A DNA stretch of 64,000 bases. It comes from Roseovarius confluentis. GTDB taxonomy: Bacteria; Pseudomonadota; Alphaproteobacteria; Rhodobacterales; Rhodobacteraceae. A program made the translations under genes and the position numbers. Shown in pieces: positions 35,290 to 43,943 of this stretch; the stretch's first letter is position 1; every line of letters starts with the position of its first letter. The notes below the pieces were generated by a model, which ran no database searches, had not been told where the DNA came from, and was given only the letters and a program-made list of their open reading frames with translations. The stretch is taken from positions 310,001-374,000 of the forward strand of contig NZ_PPFE01000003.1 of NCBI RefSeq assembly GCF_002917925.1. Direction: 5' to 3'.

Positions 35290-35798
35290 TGGCTGAAGAA
35301 CGCGCAGTGCTGGCAGGCGGATGTTTCTGGGGCATGCAGGAGCTGATCCGCAAGATGCCGGGTGTGGGCAAGACCCGGGTGGGTTACACTGGCGGTGACG
35401 TGCCCAACGCCACCTATCGCAATCACGGCACCCATGCCGAGGGGATTGAGATTTGGTTTGATCCCGACAAGATCAGCTACCGGCAGATCCTGGAGTTCTT
35501 TTTCCAGATCCACGATCCGACCACGCCTAACCGGCAGGGCAATGACGTCGGGATGAGCTATCGTTCGGCGATCTACTATGTGAACGACGAGCAGAAAGCC
35601 GTGGCCGAAGACACGATTGCCGACGTGAACGCCTCGGGCCTGTGGCCGGGTAAGGTCGTGACCGAGGTGGAGCCGGTGGGCGATTTCTGGGAGGCTGAGG
35701 CCGAACACCAAGATTACCTGGTGCGGTTCCCAGCCGGCTATACCTGCCATTTTCCCCGGCCCGACTGGGTGCTGCCGCGACGCGACGCGGCGGAATAA
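35289..35798 (+). CDS. msrA: Peptide-methionine (S)-S-oxide reductase
   Basis: A 169-residue partner of MsrB acting on the S epimer. The catalytic motif [15 protein letters not shown] lies at the N-terminus (Cys12). [20 protein letters not shown] and [14 protein letters not shown] are conserved. The C-terminal resolving cysteine is probably the one in GYTCHF. The gene overlaps msrB (TAATG). A hairpin follows. Confidence 0.96.
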   Translation: MAEERAVLAGGCFWGMQELIRKMPGVGKTRVGYTGGDVPNATYRNHGTHAEGIEIWFDPDKISYRQILEFFFQIHDPTTPNRQGNDVGMSYRSAIYYVNDEQKAVAEDTIADVNASGLWPGKVVTEVEPVGDFWEAEAEHQDYLVRFPAGYTCHFPRPDWVLPRRDAAE

Positions 35799-35829
35799 CC
35801 CGCAGAAATTCGCGCTTCGATCTGACTCT

Positions 35830-35857
35830 CAGGGCCGTCCCACCGCGGGCGGCCCTG
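35830..35857 (+). terminator. Terminator after msrBA
   Basis: CAGGGCCG pairs with CGGCCCTG across a 12-nt loop, followed by the T-rich TTCGTTTCC. Confidence 0.65.
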
Positions 35858-35947
35858 TTCGTTTCCTAAAGATCTACCCAAAATTACCCTGTTGCTTCGT
35901 GGGTCGAGACACTTAGTATTCCCCGCACAAACAGGGAGAGAGAACCA

Positions 35948-36964
35948 ATGAACAAGATGATCGGAGCCGGCGTTACCGCCGCGCTGTCCTTCGCTTTTGC
36001 CGGAGAAGCCTTGGCCGTCGAATGGAACGTGTCCGTCTGGGGCAAGCGCCGCGCCTTTACTGAGCACGTCGAGAAACTGGCCGAGCTGGTCGCCGAAAAG
36101 ACCAACGGCGAGTTCACCATGAACGTCAGCTATGGCGGCCTTTCGAAGAACCGCGAGAACCTTGACGGTATCTCGATCGGCGCGTTCGAAATGGCGCAGT
36201 TCTGCGCGGGCTATCACCCGGACAAGAACCGCGTCGTGACCGTTCTGGAGTTGCCGTTCCTGGGTGTCAGCAACCTCGATGAGGAGGTCGCCGTGTCCAC
36301 CGCCGTTTATAATCACCCGGCCGCCGCCGAGGAGATGGCGCAGTGGAACGCCAAGCTGCTGATGACCTCGCCGATGCCGCAATACAACCTTGTCGGAACG
36401 GGCGAGCCGCGCGACGAACTGGCCGACTTCGAAGGGATGCGGGTGCGCGCCACCGGCGGTCTTGGCGAGGCGTTCAAGGCGGTGGGGGCGGTGCCCACCT
36501 CGGTGACCGCGACCGAAGCCTATCAGGCGATGGAATCGGGCGTCGTCGACACCGTGTCGTTCGCCCAGCACGCGCATCTGAGCTTTGGCACGATCAACCA
36601 GGCGGACTGGTGGACGGCCAACCTGAACCCCGGCACGGTGAACTGCCCGGTGGTGGTGAATATCGACGCCTATGAAGGGCTGAGCGACGAACACCGCGAG
36701 GCGCTGGACAGCTCGGTGCCCGAGGCGCTGGACCATTACCTTGCCAATTATGCAGAGCTTCTGAAGCGCTGGGACAGCGTTCTGGAGGAAAAAGGCGTCG
36801 AGAAGGTGATGATCTCGGACAGCGTGAAGGAAGAGTTCAAGGCCCAGGCCGCAGACCCCGCACGCGAGGCCTGGATCCAGGAAATGGAAGCGCAGGGCCT
36901 GCCGGGCCAGGAGCTTTACGATCTCGTGCAAAGCACGCTGGAAGAGCATCGCGCGTCGAACTGA
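35948..36964 (+). CDS. TRAP transporter substrate-binding protein (DctP family)
   Basis: A 338-residue periplasmic binding protein with a Sec signal ending GEALAVEW at about residue 24. The DctP family pattern is visible in GGLSKNRENLDGISIGAFEM and in FEGMRVRATGGLGEAFKAVG, whose Arg normally binds the carboxylate of the ligand. It is the first gene of a TRAP operon with DctQ and DctM homologues. The ligand is probably an organic acid, but it cannot be read from sequence. A strong hairpin follows the stop. Confidence 0.92.
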   Translation: MNKMIGAGVTAALSFAFAGEALAVEWNVSVWGKRRAFTEHVEKLAELVAEKTNGEFTMNVSYGGLSKNRENLDGISIGAFEMAQFCAGYHPDKNRVVTVLELPFLGVSNLDEEVAVSTAVYNHPAAAEEMAQWNAKLLMTSPMPQYNLVGTGEPRDELADFEGMRVRATGGLGEAFKAVGAVPTSVTATEAYQAMESGVVDTVSFAQHAHLSFGTINQADWWTANLNPGTVNCPVVVNIDAYEGLSDEHREALDSSVPEALDHYLANYAELLKRWDSVLEEKGVEKVMISDSVKEEFKAQAADPAREAWIQEMEAQGLPGQELYDLVQSTLEEHRASN

Positions 36965-36972
36965 GCGCGGCT

Positions 36973-37001
36973 GGCCGTCCGGGGGCTGACCCCGGACGGC
37001 C
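36973..37001 (+). terminator. Strong hairpin after the TRAP binding-protein gene
   Basis: GGCCGTCCGGGG and its complement form a perfect 12-bp stem with the 5-nt loop GCTGA, but only TCTTC follows. It probably stabilises the upstream message and lets only part of transcription continue into the permease genes. Confidence 0.65.
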
Positions 37002-37024
37002 TCTTCAAGAAAGGTGCCGAGCAT

Positions 37025-37285
37025 ATGGTCGTAGAAGTGAACCAACTGCCGCTGATCATTCTTCTGAAGGTGTCTGACCCGGATGGTCATAAGATCCATA
37101 CCGAGGAATATCGTATCTCGGCCACCTCTTACGCGCCGCCGATCCCCGATGTCGGGCAGTCGTGGAACCTGTGGGTCGACGGCAAGAACTGGCCCTGCAT
37201 TGTCCTGAAAAAGACGGTGACGACCAGCTTTGGCGGTAACGGGTTGGGCACCACGTTGAGCATCGCCGTCGAAAGAACGGACTAG
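37025..37285 (+). CDS. Small uncharacterised protein inside the TRAP operon
   Basis: An 86-residue soluble protein (begins VVEVNQLPLIILLKVSDPDG, ends LSIAVERTD) with no signal peptide and no motif I recognise. It seems to be a compact beta-rich fold with conserved-looking Trp residues (SWNLWVDGKNWPC). It sits 60 bp after the binding-protein gene and four bases before the DctQ gene, so it is transcribed with the transporter. TRAP operons normally contain only the binding protein and two membrane subunits. It may be an accessory or substrate-handling protein; function unknown. Confidence 0.72.
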   Translation: MVVEVNQLPLIILLKVSDPDGHKIHTEEYRISATSYAPPIPDVGQSWNLWVDGKNWPCIVLKKTVTTSFGGNGLGTTLSIAVERTD

Positions 37286-37288
37286 CCG

Positions 37289-37918
37289 ATGGCCGGGGCC
37301 GCGACCGTTCTGAGCGACAGCAGCCTGTTGAGCCGGCTGGACCGCGCGCTGCTGCCCGTGGAGCGGTTCATGGCGCTGCTCAGCGGGATCGCGGCGTTTT
37401 CCCTCATGTTCCTTGCGGCCTACTCGGTGTCGGGGCGCAAGTTCTTCGGGGCGCCGTTGGCGGGATACGTGGATTACATCGAGGTGCTGATGCCGCTGAT
37501 CGCCATCATGGGCGTGTCATACGTGCAGCGCGAGGGTGGGCACATCCGCATGGATATCCTGATCGGCAATCTGCACGGGCGTATCCTGTGGTTGCTGGAG
37601 CTGATCACGGTACTTCTGGTGCTGTTGCTGATGGTCGCATTGATGTGGGGGGCTTGGGCGCATTTCGACCGGTCTTTCGACTGTGCGCGCCCCTTGTGTT
37701 CACGCGATAGCACGATCGATATCGGCTTGCCGGTCTGGCCGGCCAAGCTGGTGGTGCCGGTGGCGTTCGGTGTGCTGGTGCTGCGGTTGGTGTTGCAAGT
37801 GGTGGGCTATGGGCGTGCCTTTTTCCTTGGACTGGAGCGGCCCGTGGCCGTGCCGTTGACGCTGTCGGTGGCCGATCAGGCGCGGCTTGAGGCCGAGCAA
37901 CTGGAAGGGCGCGACTGA
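37289..37918 (+). CDS. TRAP transporter small permease (DctQ family)
   Basis: A 209-residue membrane protein with four predicted transmembrane segments (for example MALLSGIAAFSLMFLAAYSV and LLELITVLLVLLLMVALMWG), as in DctQ subunits. A loop between segments three and four holds two cysteines (DCARPLCSRDS) that could form a periplasmic disulfide. It starts right after the small gene upstream and overlaps dctM by one base (TGATG), so DctQ and DctM are translated together. Confidence 0.9.
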   Translation: MAGAATVLSDSSLLSRLDRALLPVERFMALLSGIAAFSLMFLAAYSVSGRKFFGAPLAGYVDYIEVLMPLIAIMGVSYVQREGGHIRMDILIGNLHGRILWLLELITVLLVLLLMVALMWGAWAHFDRSFDCARPLCSRDSTIDIGLPVWPAKLVVPVAFGVLVLRLVLQVVGYGRAFFLGLERPVAVPLTLSVADQARLEAEQLEGRD

Positions 37919-39315
37919 TGGAACCGATCACCATCGGCCTTTGGACCACCGGCTTCATGCTGGTGATGGTGGTCATCGGGATGCGCGTGGCCTTTGCCGC
38001 GGGGCTTGCGGGGTTTCTGGGGCTGATCGTCATCTTCTGGTCCAAGAAGGATTTCGGCGGCGAGGATTTCTGGTGGGCTTTGACGGTGGCGGTCAAGACC
38101 GCGGGGCAGGTGCCGCATTCCAAGGTGTCGGCGAACGCACTTTCCCTGATCCCGACCTTCATCCTGATCGGGTACCTGGCCTATTACGCCGGCCTGACAC
38201 GCGCCCTGTTCGAGGCCGCCAAGCGGTGGATCGCCTGGGTGCCCGGGGGCCTCGCCGTGTCGACGGTTTTCGCCACAGCCGGGTTTGCGGCTGTGTCGGG
38301 CGCGTCGGTGGCCACGGCGGCTGTCTTTGCCCGCATAGCTATCCCGGAAATGCTTAAGATTGGGTATAACAAACAGTTCGCTGCTGGTGTGGTGGCCGCG
38401 GGAGGCACGTTGGCCAGCCTTATTCCGCCCTCGGCGATCCTTGTGATTTACGCGATTATCGTGGAGCAGGACGTGGGCAAATTGCTGCTCGCCGGCTTCA
38501 TTCCGGGCGCGTTTTCGGCCATCGTCTATGCCGCGCTGATCATCGGAATCGCAGTCATTTTCAAGTCGGTGGGGCCGCCGGTGGGCGGGTTCACCTGGCG
38601 CGAGAAATTCGCCTCTCTGCCTGCCGCGCTGCCCATCGTGGCGGTGGTCGTCATCATCATCTTCTTCGTCTACAACCCGTTCGGCGACGCCTGGGGCACG
38701 CCCACCGAGGGCGGGGCCGTGGGGGCGTTCATCGTGTTCCTGATGGCGCTCTGGCGCGGCATGCGGTTGGGCGAGTTGAAGTCGGCCCTGATCGAGACCG
38801 CCAAGCTGACGGTGATGATCTTCACCATCATCTGGGGCGTGTTGATTTACGTGCGATTCCTGGGGTTTGCGGACCTGCCGGGGGCGTTTGCCGACTGGAT
38901 CACCTCGCTGACCGTGTCGCCGATGCTGATCCTGATCTGCATCCTGCTGGCCTATGCCGTGCTGGGCATGTTCATGGATGCGATCGGGATGCTGTTGCTG
39001 ACGCTGCCGGTGGTCTATCCGGCGGTCATGGCGCTGAACGGGGGCGAGTTCGTCAGCGTCGAGGACAGCGCGTTCGGCATGTCGGGCGAGATGTGCGCGA
39101 TCTGGTTCGGGATCCTGGTGGTCAAGATGGCGGAGTTCTGTCTGATCACGCCCCCTATCGGCCTGAACTGTTTCGTGGTGGCCGGGGTGCGGCCGGACCT
39201 GAGCGTGCAGGACGTGTTCAAGGGCGTGATGCCGTTCTTCATCGCGGATGCGGTGACGATCGGGCTGCTGGTGGCGTTTCCGATCATCGTGCTGTGGCTG
39301 CCGGGGTTGGCGTAG
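37918..39315 (+). CDS. TRAP transporter large permease (DctM family)
   Basis: A 465-residue polytopic protein, about eleven to twelve membrane segments, matching DctM: FAAGLAGFLGLIVIFWSK, GASVATAAVFARIAIPEMLK, AAGGTLASLIPPSAILVIYA and the late FCLITPPIGLNCFVVAGV. It imports the ligand of the upstream binding protein using a sodium gradient. A segment rich in acidic residues near 370 (FVSVEDSAFG) lies outside. The gene ends 186 bp before the convergent E1 gene. Confidence 0.93.
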   Translation: MEPITIGLWTTGFMLVMVVIGMRVAFAAGLAGFLGLIVIFWSKKDFGGEDFWWALTVAVKTAGQVPHSKVSANALSLIPTFILIGYLAYYAGLTRALFEAAKRWIAWVPGGLAVSTVFATAGFAAVSGASVATAAVFARIAIPEMLKIGYNKQFAAGVVAAGGTLASLIPPSAILVIYAIIVEQDVGKLLLAGFIPGAFSAIVYAALIIGIAVIFKSVGPPVGGFTWREKFASLPAALPIVAVVVIIIFFVYNPFGDAWGTPTEGGAVGAFIVFLMALWRGMRLGELKSALIETAKLTVMIFTIIWGVLIYVRFLGFADLPGAFADWITSLTVSPMLILICILLAYAVLGMFMDAIGMLLLTLPVVYPAVMALNGGEFVSVEDSAFGMSGEMCAIWFGILVVKMAEFCLITPPIGLNCFVVAGVRPDLSVQDVFKGVMPFFIADAVTIGLLVAFPIIVLWLPGLA

Positions 39316-39467
39316 GCCGGCGAATCACTTGGTTAATCAGGGGCTTTGGCCGAAAAACCGGTGTCGGTATCGCGTCGGTATCCGAGTGGTATGTCGACGG
39401 TGCGATTTCTTCCGGCGTCCGGTGTTAACGGATCGGGCGTTGCGCATCGGGTCCGTGTGGCGGTTTT

Positions 39468-39491
39468 GAGTATTTTTGGAACGATGAAAGC
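39468..39491 (-). repeat. Dispersed intergenic element, diverged copy
   Basis: On the minus strand GCTTTCATCGTTCCAAAAATACTC; it keeps AAATACTC and the outer CTTT but differs in the middle. It lies between the DctM and E1 genes. Confidence 0.45.
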
Positions 39492-39501
39492 CGGGGTCGG
39501 G

Positions 39502-41685
39502 TCATCTGCGGCAGACGGTCCGCGCGGTGGCGAGGATCGTGTCCGCCGAGGGCATGGTGGCGGCATAGGCCGGTCCGGTGGCGATGAAGCTGTCGGTGGC
39601 GGTGAGGCGGCTGTGGGGGATGTCGGTGTGTTCGGTGAAGAGCGCCATCAGCGCCTCGGCCACGCCGCCGGAATGGCGGGTTTCGTCCACGATCAGGATG
39701 CGGTTGCAGTCCGCCACGGCGTCCAAGAGGGCGGGGCCGGGCAGGGGTGAGAGCCAGCGCAGGTCGATGACGCGGGATTTGATGCCGTCGGCGTCAAGTT
39801 GGGCCTGCGCCTGGCGCGAAAGGTGGTGGCCGTTGCCGAAGGTGACGATGGCCAGATCGGTACCGTCGCCGTGCTGGCCGACCTGGCCCAATGGGATGGT
39901 TTCGGACGGGTCGGGATAGGTCGTAAGCCAGGCGTTGTCGCCCGTCTCCGTGAGGTCGCGCATGGGGTAGAGGGCGATCGGTTCCAGGAAGACGACGACG
40001 CGCTGTTCCTCGCGCGCGAGGCGGACGCATTCGCGCAGCATGCGGGCGGCGTCGGCGCCGGTGGAGGGGCAGGCGAGGACCAGGCCGGGAATGTCGCGCA
40101 GGACGGCGATGGAATTGTCATTGTGGAAATGCCCGCCGAAGCCCTTTTGATAGCCGAGGCCCGCGATGCGGAGGACCATGGGGTTGGTGTATTGGCCGTT
40201 CGAGAAGAAAGGCAGGGTCGCGGCCTCGCCGCGCAGCTGATCCTCGGCGTTGTGGAGGTAGGCGAGGAACTGGATTTCCGGGATGGGCAGAAAGCCGTTA
40301 TGGGCCATGCCGATGCCGAGGCCGAGGATGGAGGTCTCATCGAGCAGGCTGTCGATCACGCGCGCGGGGCCGAAGCGGTTTTGCAGCTTTTGCGTGACGC
40401 CGTAGACGCCGCCCTTGCGGCCCACATCCTCGCCCATGAGGGTGATTTCGGGGTGGGTGAGCATGAGATCGGTGAGCGCCCAGTTGATGTGACGCGAGAG
40501 GATCTGCGGCTCTTCCATCGCCTTGAGGTCGGGGCCAAAGGCCTGCGCGCGGGCCTCGGCGCTGGGACCGTTGGTGGGGGCGCATTCGCGTTTCGGCGGG
40601 ATGAGGGAGGCCATGACGTCTTGCGCGGTTTGCAGGCGCGGCCGTGTGGCGGCGCGGTCGCAGGTCTTTTCGACCTCGGCGCAGGTTTCGGTGTAGAGGG
40701 TGCGGGCGTCCTGTGGGGTCAGGATGCCGGCGCTTTGCAGCAGGCGGACGGAATGCAGCAGGGGGTCGTTGGCCTCGTCGGCCTCGACCTCGGATTTGGG
40801 CAGGTAGGTGGTGGGCACGTCGGCGCCGGCATGGCCGTAGAGGCGCACGGTGCGGATGTGCAGGAAGACCGGCTGGCGGTGCGTGCGGGCGTGGTGGGCG
40901 GCGCGCTGGGCGGTGGCGTAGGTGTCGTAGATATCCAGCCCGTCGCAGGCCATGTAGGTCAGGCCCGGACGGTGCGCGAAATTGGCGGCGATCCAGCCCT
41001 TGGGGGTCTTGACCGAGATGCCGATGCCGTTGTCCTCGCAGACGAAAAGCATTGGCAGGGGGACGTTCTGATAGGCGGTCCAGGCGGCGGTGTTGAAGGC
41101 GGCCTGGGCGCTGGCGTGGTTGGCCGAGGCGTCGCCGAAGCTGGCCATGACGATGCTGTCGCGGGGCAGTTGTTCGTGCTCTGGCGCGTGGCGGCGGGCG
41201 AGGCCGAGAGAATAGGCGGTGCCGACCGCCTTGGGCAGGTGGCTGGCGATGGTGGAGGTCTGGGGCGGGATGTTGAGCGCCTTGGACCCCAGCACCTTGT
41301 GGCGGCCGCCCGAGATGGGATCCTCGGAGGAACAGGCGAAGGAGAGGGCCATGTCCATGGCGATGTCCTCGTGGCCGGTTTGCAGGGCGCGGGCGATCTG
41401 GAAGGCGGCGTCGCGGTAGTGCAGGAAGGCCATGTCGGTGGGGCGCAGGGCCGCGGCGACGGCGGCGAGCCCCTCGTGCCCCGAGGAGCCGATGGTGTAG
41501 TAGCCTTGCCCGGCCTTTTGCATGACGCGCGCCTGGGCGTCGAGCGCGCGGGAGAGGCATTGCGCGTGGAAGATGAGGCGGGCGGTGTCGGGATCGAGCG
41601 GGCCGGAGGGATCGCGGCCCGGGGGCAGGTCGCCGGTGCCTGTGCGGTTCAGGAAGTTTTCATGCACGATCTGGGCGCGGTCCAT
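39502..41685 (-). CDS. Single-chain 2-oxoacid dehydrogenase E1 (fused alpha and beta)
   Basis: A 727-residue thiamine-diphosphate enzyme. The N-terminal ~380 residues are an E1-alpha: GQGYYTIGSSGHEGLAAVAA, and GDASANHASAQAAFNTAAW with CEDNGIGISVKTP for the thiamine-Mg site. The C-terminal ~340 residues are an E1-beta: EITLMGEDVGRKGGVYGVTQ and LRIAGLGYQKGFGGHFHNDN. These normally form two proteins in branched-chain or pyruvate dehydrogenase complexes; here they are one chain. AAGGAG precedes the start at 41685. No E2 or E3 gene is nearby. It lies 57 bp after bhcR on the same strand, so it may be co-transcribed. The oxoacid is unknown; a branched-chain-like substrate is my guess. Confidence 0.87.
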   Translation of the reverse strand: MDRAQIVHENFLNRTGTGDLPPGRDPSGPLDPDTARLIFHAQCLSRALDAQARVMQKAGQGYYTIGSSGHEGLAAVAAALRPTDMAFLHYRDAAFQIARALQTGHEDIAMDMALSFACSSEDPISGGRHKVLGSKALNIPPQTSTIASHLPKAVGTAYSLGLARRHAPEHEQLPRDSIVMASFGDASANHASAQAAFNTAAWTAYQNVPLPMLFVCEDNGIGISVKTPKGWIAANFAHRPGLTYMACDGLDIYDTYATAQRAAHHARTHRQPVFLHIRTVRLYGHAGADVPTTYLPKSEVEADEANDPLLHSVRLLQSAGILTPQDARTLYTETCAEVEKTCDRAATRPRLQTAQDVMASLIPPKRECAPTNGPSAEARAQAFGPDLKAMEEPQILSRHINWALTDLMLTHPEITLMGEDVGRKGGVYGVTQKLQNRFGPARVIDSLLDETSILGLGIGMAHNGFLPIPEIQFLAYLHNAEDQLRGEAATLPFFSNGQYTNPMVLRIAGLGYQKGFGGHFHNDNSIAVLRDIPGLVLACPSTGADAARMLRECVRLAREEQRVVVFLEPIALYPMRDLTETGDNAWLTTYPDPSETIPLGQVGQHGDGTDLAIVTFGNGHHLSRQAQAQLDADGIKSRVIDLRWLSPLPGPALLDAVADCNRILIVDETRHSGGVAEALMALFTEHTDIPHSRLTATDSFIATGPAYAATMPSADTILATARTVCRR

Positions 41686-41742
41686 GGGCTGGCTCCTTCT
41701 TGTGAGAAAAGGCGTAGCCAAGCGGCGCGGGAATGGGAAGGG

Positions 41743-42585
41743 TCAGGTGCCGGGATCGTGGCGGGTGACGCCGCCGATGGCCGTGGTGAGGTCGGTCGCG
41801 GCCTGCATCACGGCGGCGCTGAGCCGGTCGATGTCGCCGGTGCCGACGCGGCTGGTGGGGCCGGACACGGAAATGCCGGCGACGGGCTCGTTGTTGAAAT
41901 CGAAGACCGGGGCGGCGATGCAGCGCATGCCGATATTCTTTTCCTCGCCGTCGATGGAATAGCCGCGGGCGCGGGTGCGGGCGAGTTCGGACCGCAATAT
42001 GTCGGCGTCGGTGATGGAGTGTTCGGTGTAGGCTGTCAGGGTCTGACCTTGCAGCAGCCGGGCAAGGCGGGCGTCGTCCATTTCGGCCATCAGCGCCTTG
42101 CCGATGCCCGAGGCATGCATCTGCGAGAGCGTCCCGGGCGGAAAGAAGGCGCGGATGCTGGCATGTGTTTCGACCTGGCTGACGAAGAGGACCTGGCCGG
42201 AGGTTTCGACGCCCAGGTTGGCGGTTTCGCCGGTCGCTTCCATCAGGCGGCGCAGGATGGGGCGGGCGCGTTCGACAAGCGTGGTGCGGCGCAGGAAGCG
42301 GGCGCCGATGATGAACGCCTGCGGGCCGATATGCCAGGCCTGTTCCTCGGGGTCGAATTCCACGAGGCCGCGCGTTTCCAGAGTGACGAGCACGCGGTAG
42401 AGGGTGGCGGGGGACTGATCCATCTCGGTCGCTAGTTCGGAGAGCGCCTTGCCCTGGTGCTGGCTGACGTAATCGAGCACCTCCATGGCGCGGTCGAGGG
42501 ATTTGATGGTGTTCTGATCGGTCTTGTCGTCCCAGCCGCGGGGGCGGCCGCGGGCGCGTCTTGGGGAGGGATTCGGGTCGGCCAT
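41743..42585 (-). CDS. bhcR: IclR family regulator of the beta-hydroxyaspartate cycle
   Basis: A 280-residue regulator. An N-terminal winged helix (about 30-85) has TIKSLDRAMEVLDYVSQHQG, and an IclR effector domain (about 105-275) has MHASGIGKALMAEM and GISVSGPTSRVG. It is divergent from bhcABCD and occupies the place of BhcR, which in Paracoccus denitrificans controls the bhc operon and responds to glyoxylate. The N-terminus is basic (PSPRRARGRPRGWD). The next gene on its strand is the E1 dehydrogenase, 57 bp away. Confidence 0.9.
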   Translation of the reverse strand: MADPNPSPRRARGRPRGWDDKTDQNTIKSLDRAMEVLDYVSQHQGKALSELATEMDQSPATLYRVLVTLETRGLVEFDPEEQAWHIGPQAFIIGARFLRRTTLVERARPILRRLMEATGETANLGVETSGQVLFVSQVETHASIRAFFPPGTLSQMHASGIGKALMAEMDDARLARLLQGQTLTAYTEHSITDADILRSELARTRARGYSIDGEEKNIGMRCIAAPVFDFNNEPVAGISVSGPTSRVGTGDIDRLSAAVMQAATDLTTAIGGVTRHDPGT

Positions 42586-42752
42586 TTGGTGCCTCGATAT
42601 AATTTTGAAATATTACTTCACAATATGAAAAATATAAGCATCTGACAAGTATAAATAAATCAACCCTGATCAAAAATGAAAAACGATTTCAAAAAAATTT
42701 TCAAGCGTGGGCAAGCCCTGTACACAGGCGGTGAGTTTTGGAGGAGACGAAC
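42586..42752. promoter_or_regulatory. bhcR-bhcA divergent control region
   Basis: 167 bp, strikingly AT-rich at about 42590-42705 in a GC-rich window. It contains TAATTTTGAA at 42600-42609, a 10-mer also present before the fused oxidase gene at 52301. TTTTGAAA (42603-42610) and its inverted copy TTTCAAAA (42687-42694) are 77 bp apart. Both are candidate operators for BhcR, unproven. GGAGGAGA precedes bhcA. Confidence 0.55.
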
Positions 42753-43943
42753 ATGAGTTTTCAGAATCCCGTTTTCATTCCCGGCCCGACCAACGTGCCG
42801 GAGAGCCTGCGCAAAGCCTGCGACATGCCGACGATCGACCACCGATCGGCCATCTTCGGGGATATCCTGCACCCTGCACGCGCGGGCGTGCAGAAGGTGC
42901 TGAAGTCGACCTCGGCGGAGGTGTTCATCTTTCCGTCGACCGGCACTGGCGGCTGGGAAACGGCGCTGACCAACACGTTGTCGCCGGGCGACAAGGTGCT
43001 GATCGCGCGCAACGGCATGTTCAGCCATCGCTGGATCGACATGTGCGAGCGCCATGGTCTTGACCTGGTGGTTGATGAGACCCCCTGGGGCGAAGGTATT
43101 TCCGCCGCGCGCTATGGCGAGATCCTGAGTGCCGACAAGGGGCACGAGATCAAGGCGGTGCTGGCCACGCATAACGAGACGGCGACCGGCGTGAAGTCGG
43201 ATATCGAGGCGATCCGCAAGGCGATGGACGCCGCCGGCCACCCCGCGATGTTGTTCGTGGACGGCGTCAGCTCCATCGGGTCGATGGATTTCCGTATGGA
43301 CGAATGGGGCGTGGACGTTGCCGTGACCGGCTCGCAAAAAGGGTTCATGCTGCCTGTTGGCCTGGCCATCGTCGGGTTCAGCGAAAAGGCGATGGACGCG
43401 ACGAAGTCGGCCAAGCTGCACCGGACGTTCTTTGACGTGCACGACATGCTGAAAGGCTACGCGGCCAGTGCATATCCCTATACGCCGGCGGTGGGCCTGA
43501 TGAACGGTCTGAAAGTGTCCTGCGACATGCTGCTGGACGAAGGGCTGGACGCGGTTTTCGCCCGTCACACACGCATTGCCGATGGCGTGCGGGCGGCGGC
43601 AAAGGCATGGGGAATGCCGCTTTGTGCCAAGTCGCCGGAGGTTTACTCGGATACGGTGAGCGCTATCTGCACGCCTGAAGGCTTCAACGCGACCGAGATC
43701 GTGACCCATGCGGCGGATGCCTATGGAATGGCGTTCGGCGTGGGCCTTGGTGAGGTCGCGGGCAAGGTGTTCCGCTTTGGTCACCTTGGAAGCCTGACGG
43801 ATGCGATGGCCCTGTCCGGCCTTGGCACGGCGGAAATGTGCATGGTGGACCTGGGTCTTGATATCGAACTTGGGTCCGGTGTGGCAGCGGCACAGGATGT
43901 GTGGCGCCGGCGCCCGGCCCAGAGCCAGAAGGACGCTGCCTGA
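42753..43943 (+). CDS. bhcA: Aspartate-glyoxylate aminotransferase
   Basis: A 396-residue class V PLP aminotransferase with the PLP lysine K196 in VTGSQKGFML. NPVFIPGPTNVP is at the N-terminus and FIFPSTGTGGWE binds the cofactor phosphate region. As BhcA it moves the amino group of aspartate to glyoxylate, giving glycine and oxaloacetate. This is the first step of the beta-hydroxyaspartate cycle, as established in Paracoccus. The start at 42753 has GGAGGAGA upstream. It overlaps bhcB by one base. A class V paralogue lies at 51054. Confidence 0.92.
   Translation: MSFQNPVFIPGPTNVPESLRKACDMPTIDHRSAIFGDILHPARAGVQKVLKSTSAEVFIFPSTGTGGWETALTNTLSPGDKVLIARNGMFSHRWIDMCERHGLDLVVDETPWGEGISAARYGEILSADKGHEIKAVLATHNETATGVKSDIEAIRKAMDAAGHPAMLFVDGVSSIGSMDFRMDEWGVDVAVTGSQKGFMLPVGLAIVGFSEKAMDATKSAKLHRTFFDVHDMLKGYAASAYPYTPAVGLMNGLKVSCDMLLDEGLDAVFARHTRIADGVRAAAKAWGMPLCAKSPEVYSDTVSAICTPEGFNATEIVTHAADAYGMAFGVGLGEVAGKVFRFGHLGSLTDAMALSGLGTAEMCMVDLGLDIELGSGVAAAQDVWRRRPAQSQKDAA

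Noticed and set aside
39799-42435. Very long open frame (878 codons) on the plus strand
   Set aside because: It is antisense to the E1 dehydrogenase and bhcR genes, which have clear family motifs. In GC-rich DNA the opposite strand often stays open by codon bias; its translation is Gly/Val/Arg-rich and matches nothing.
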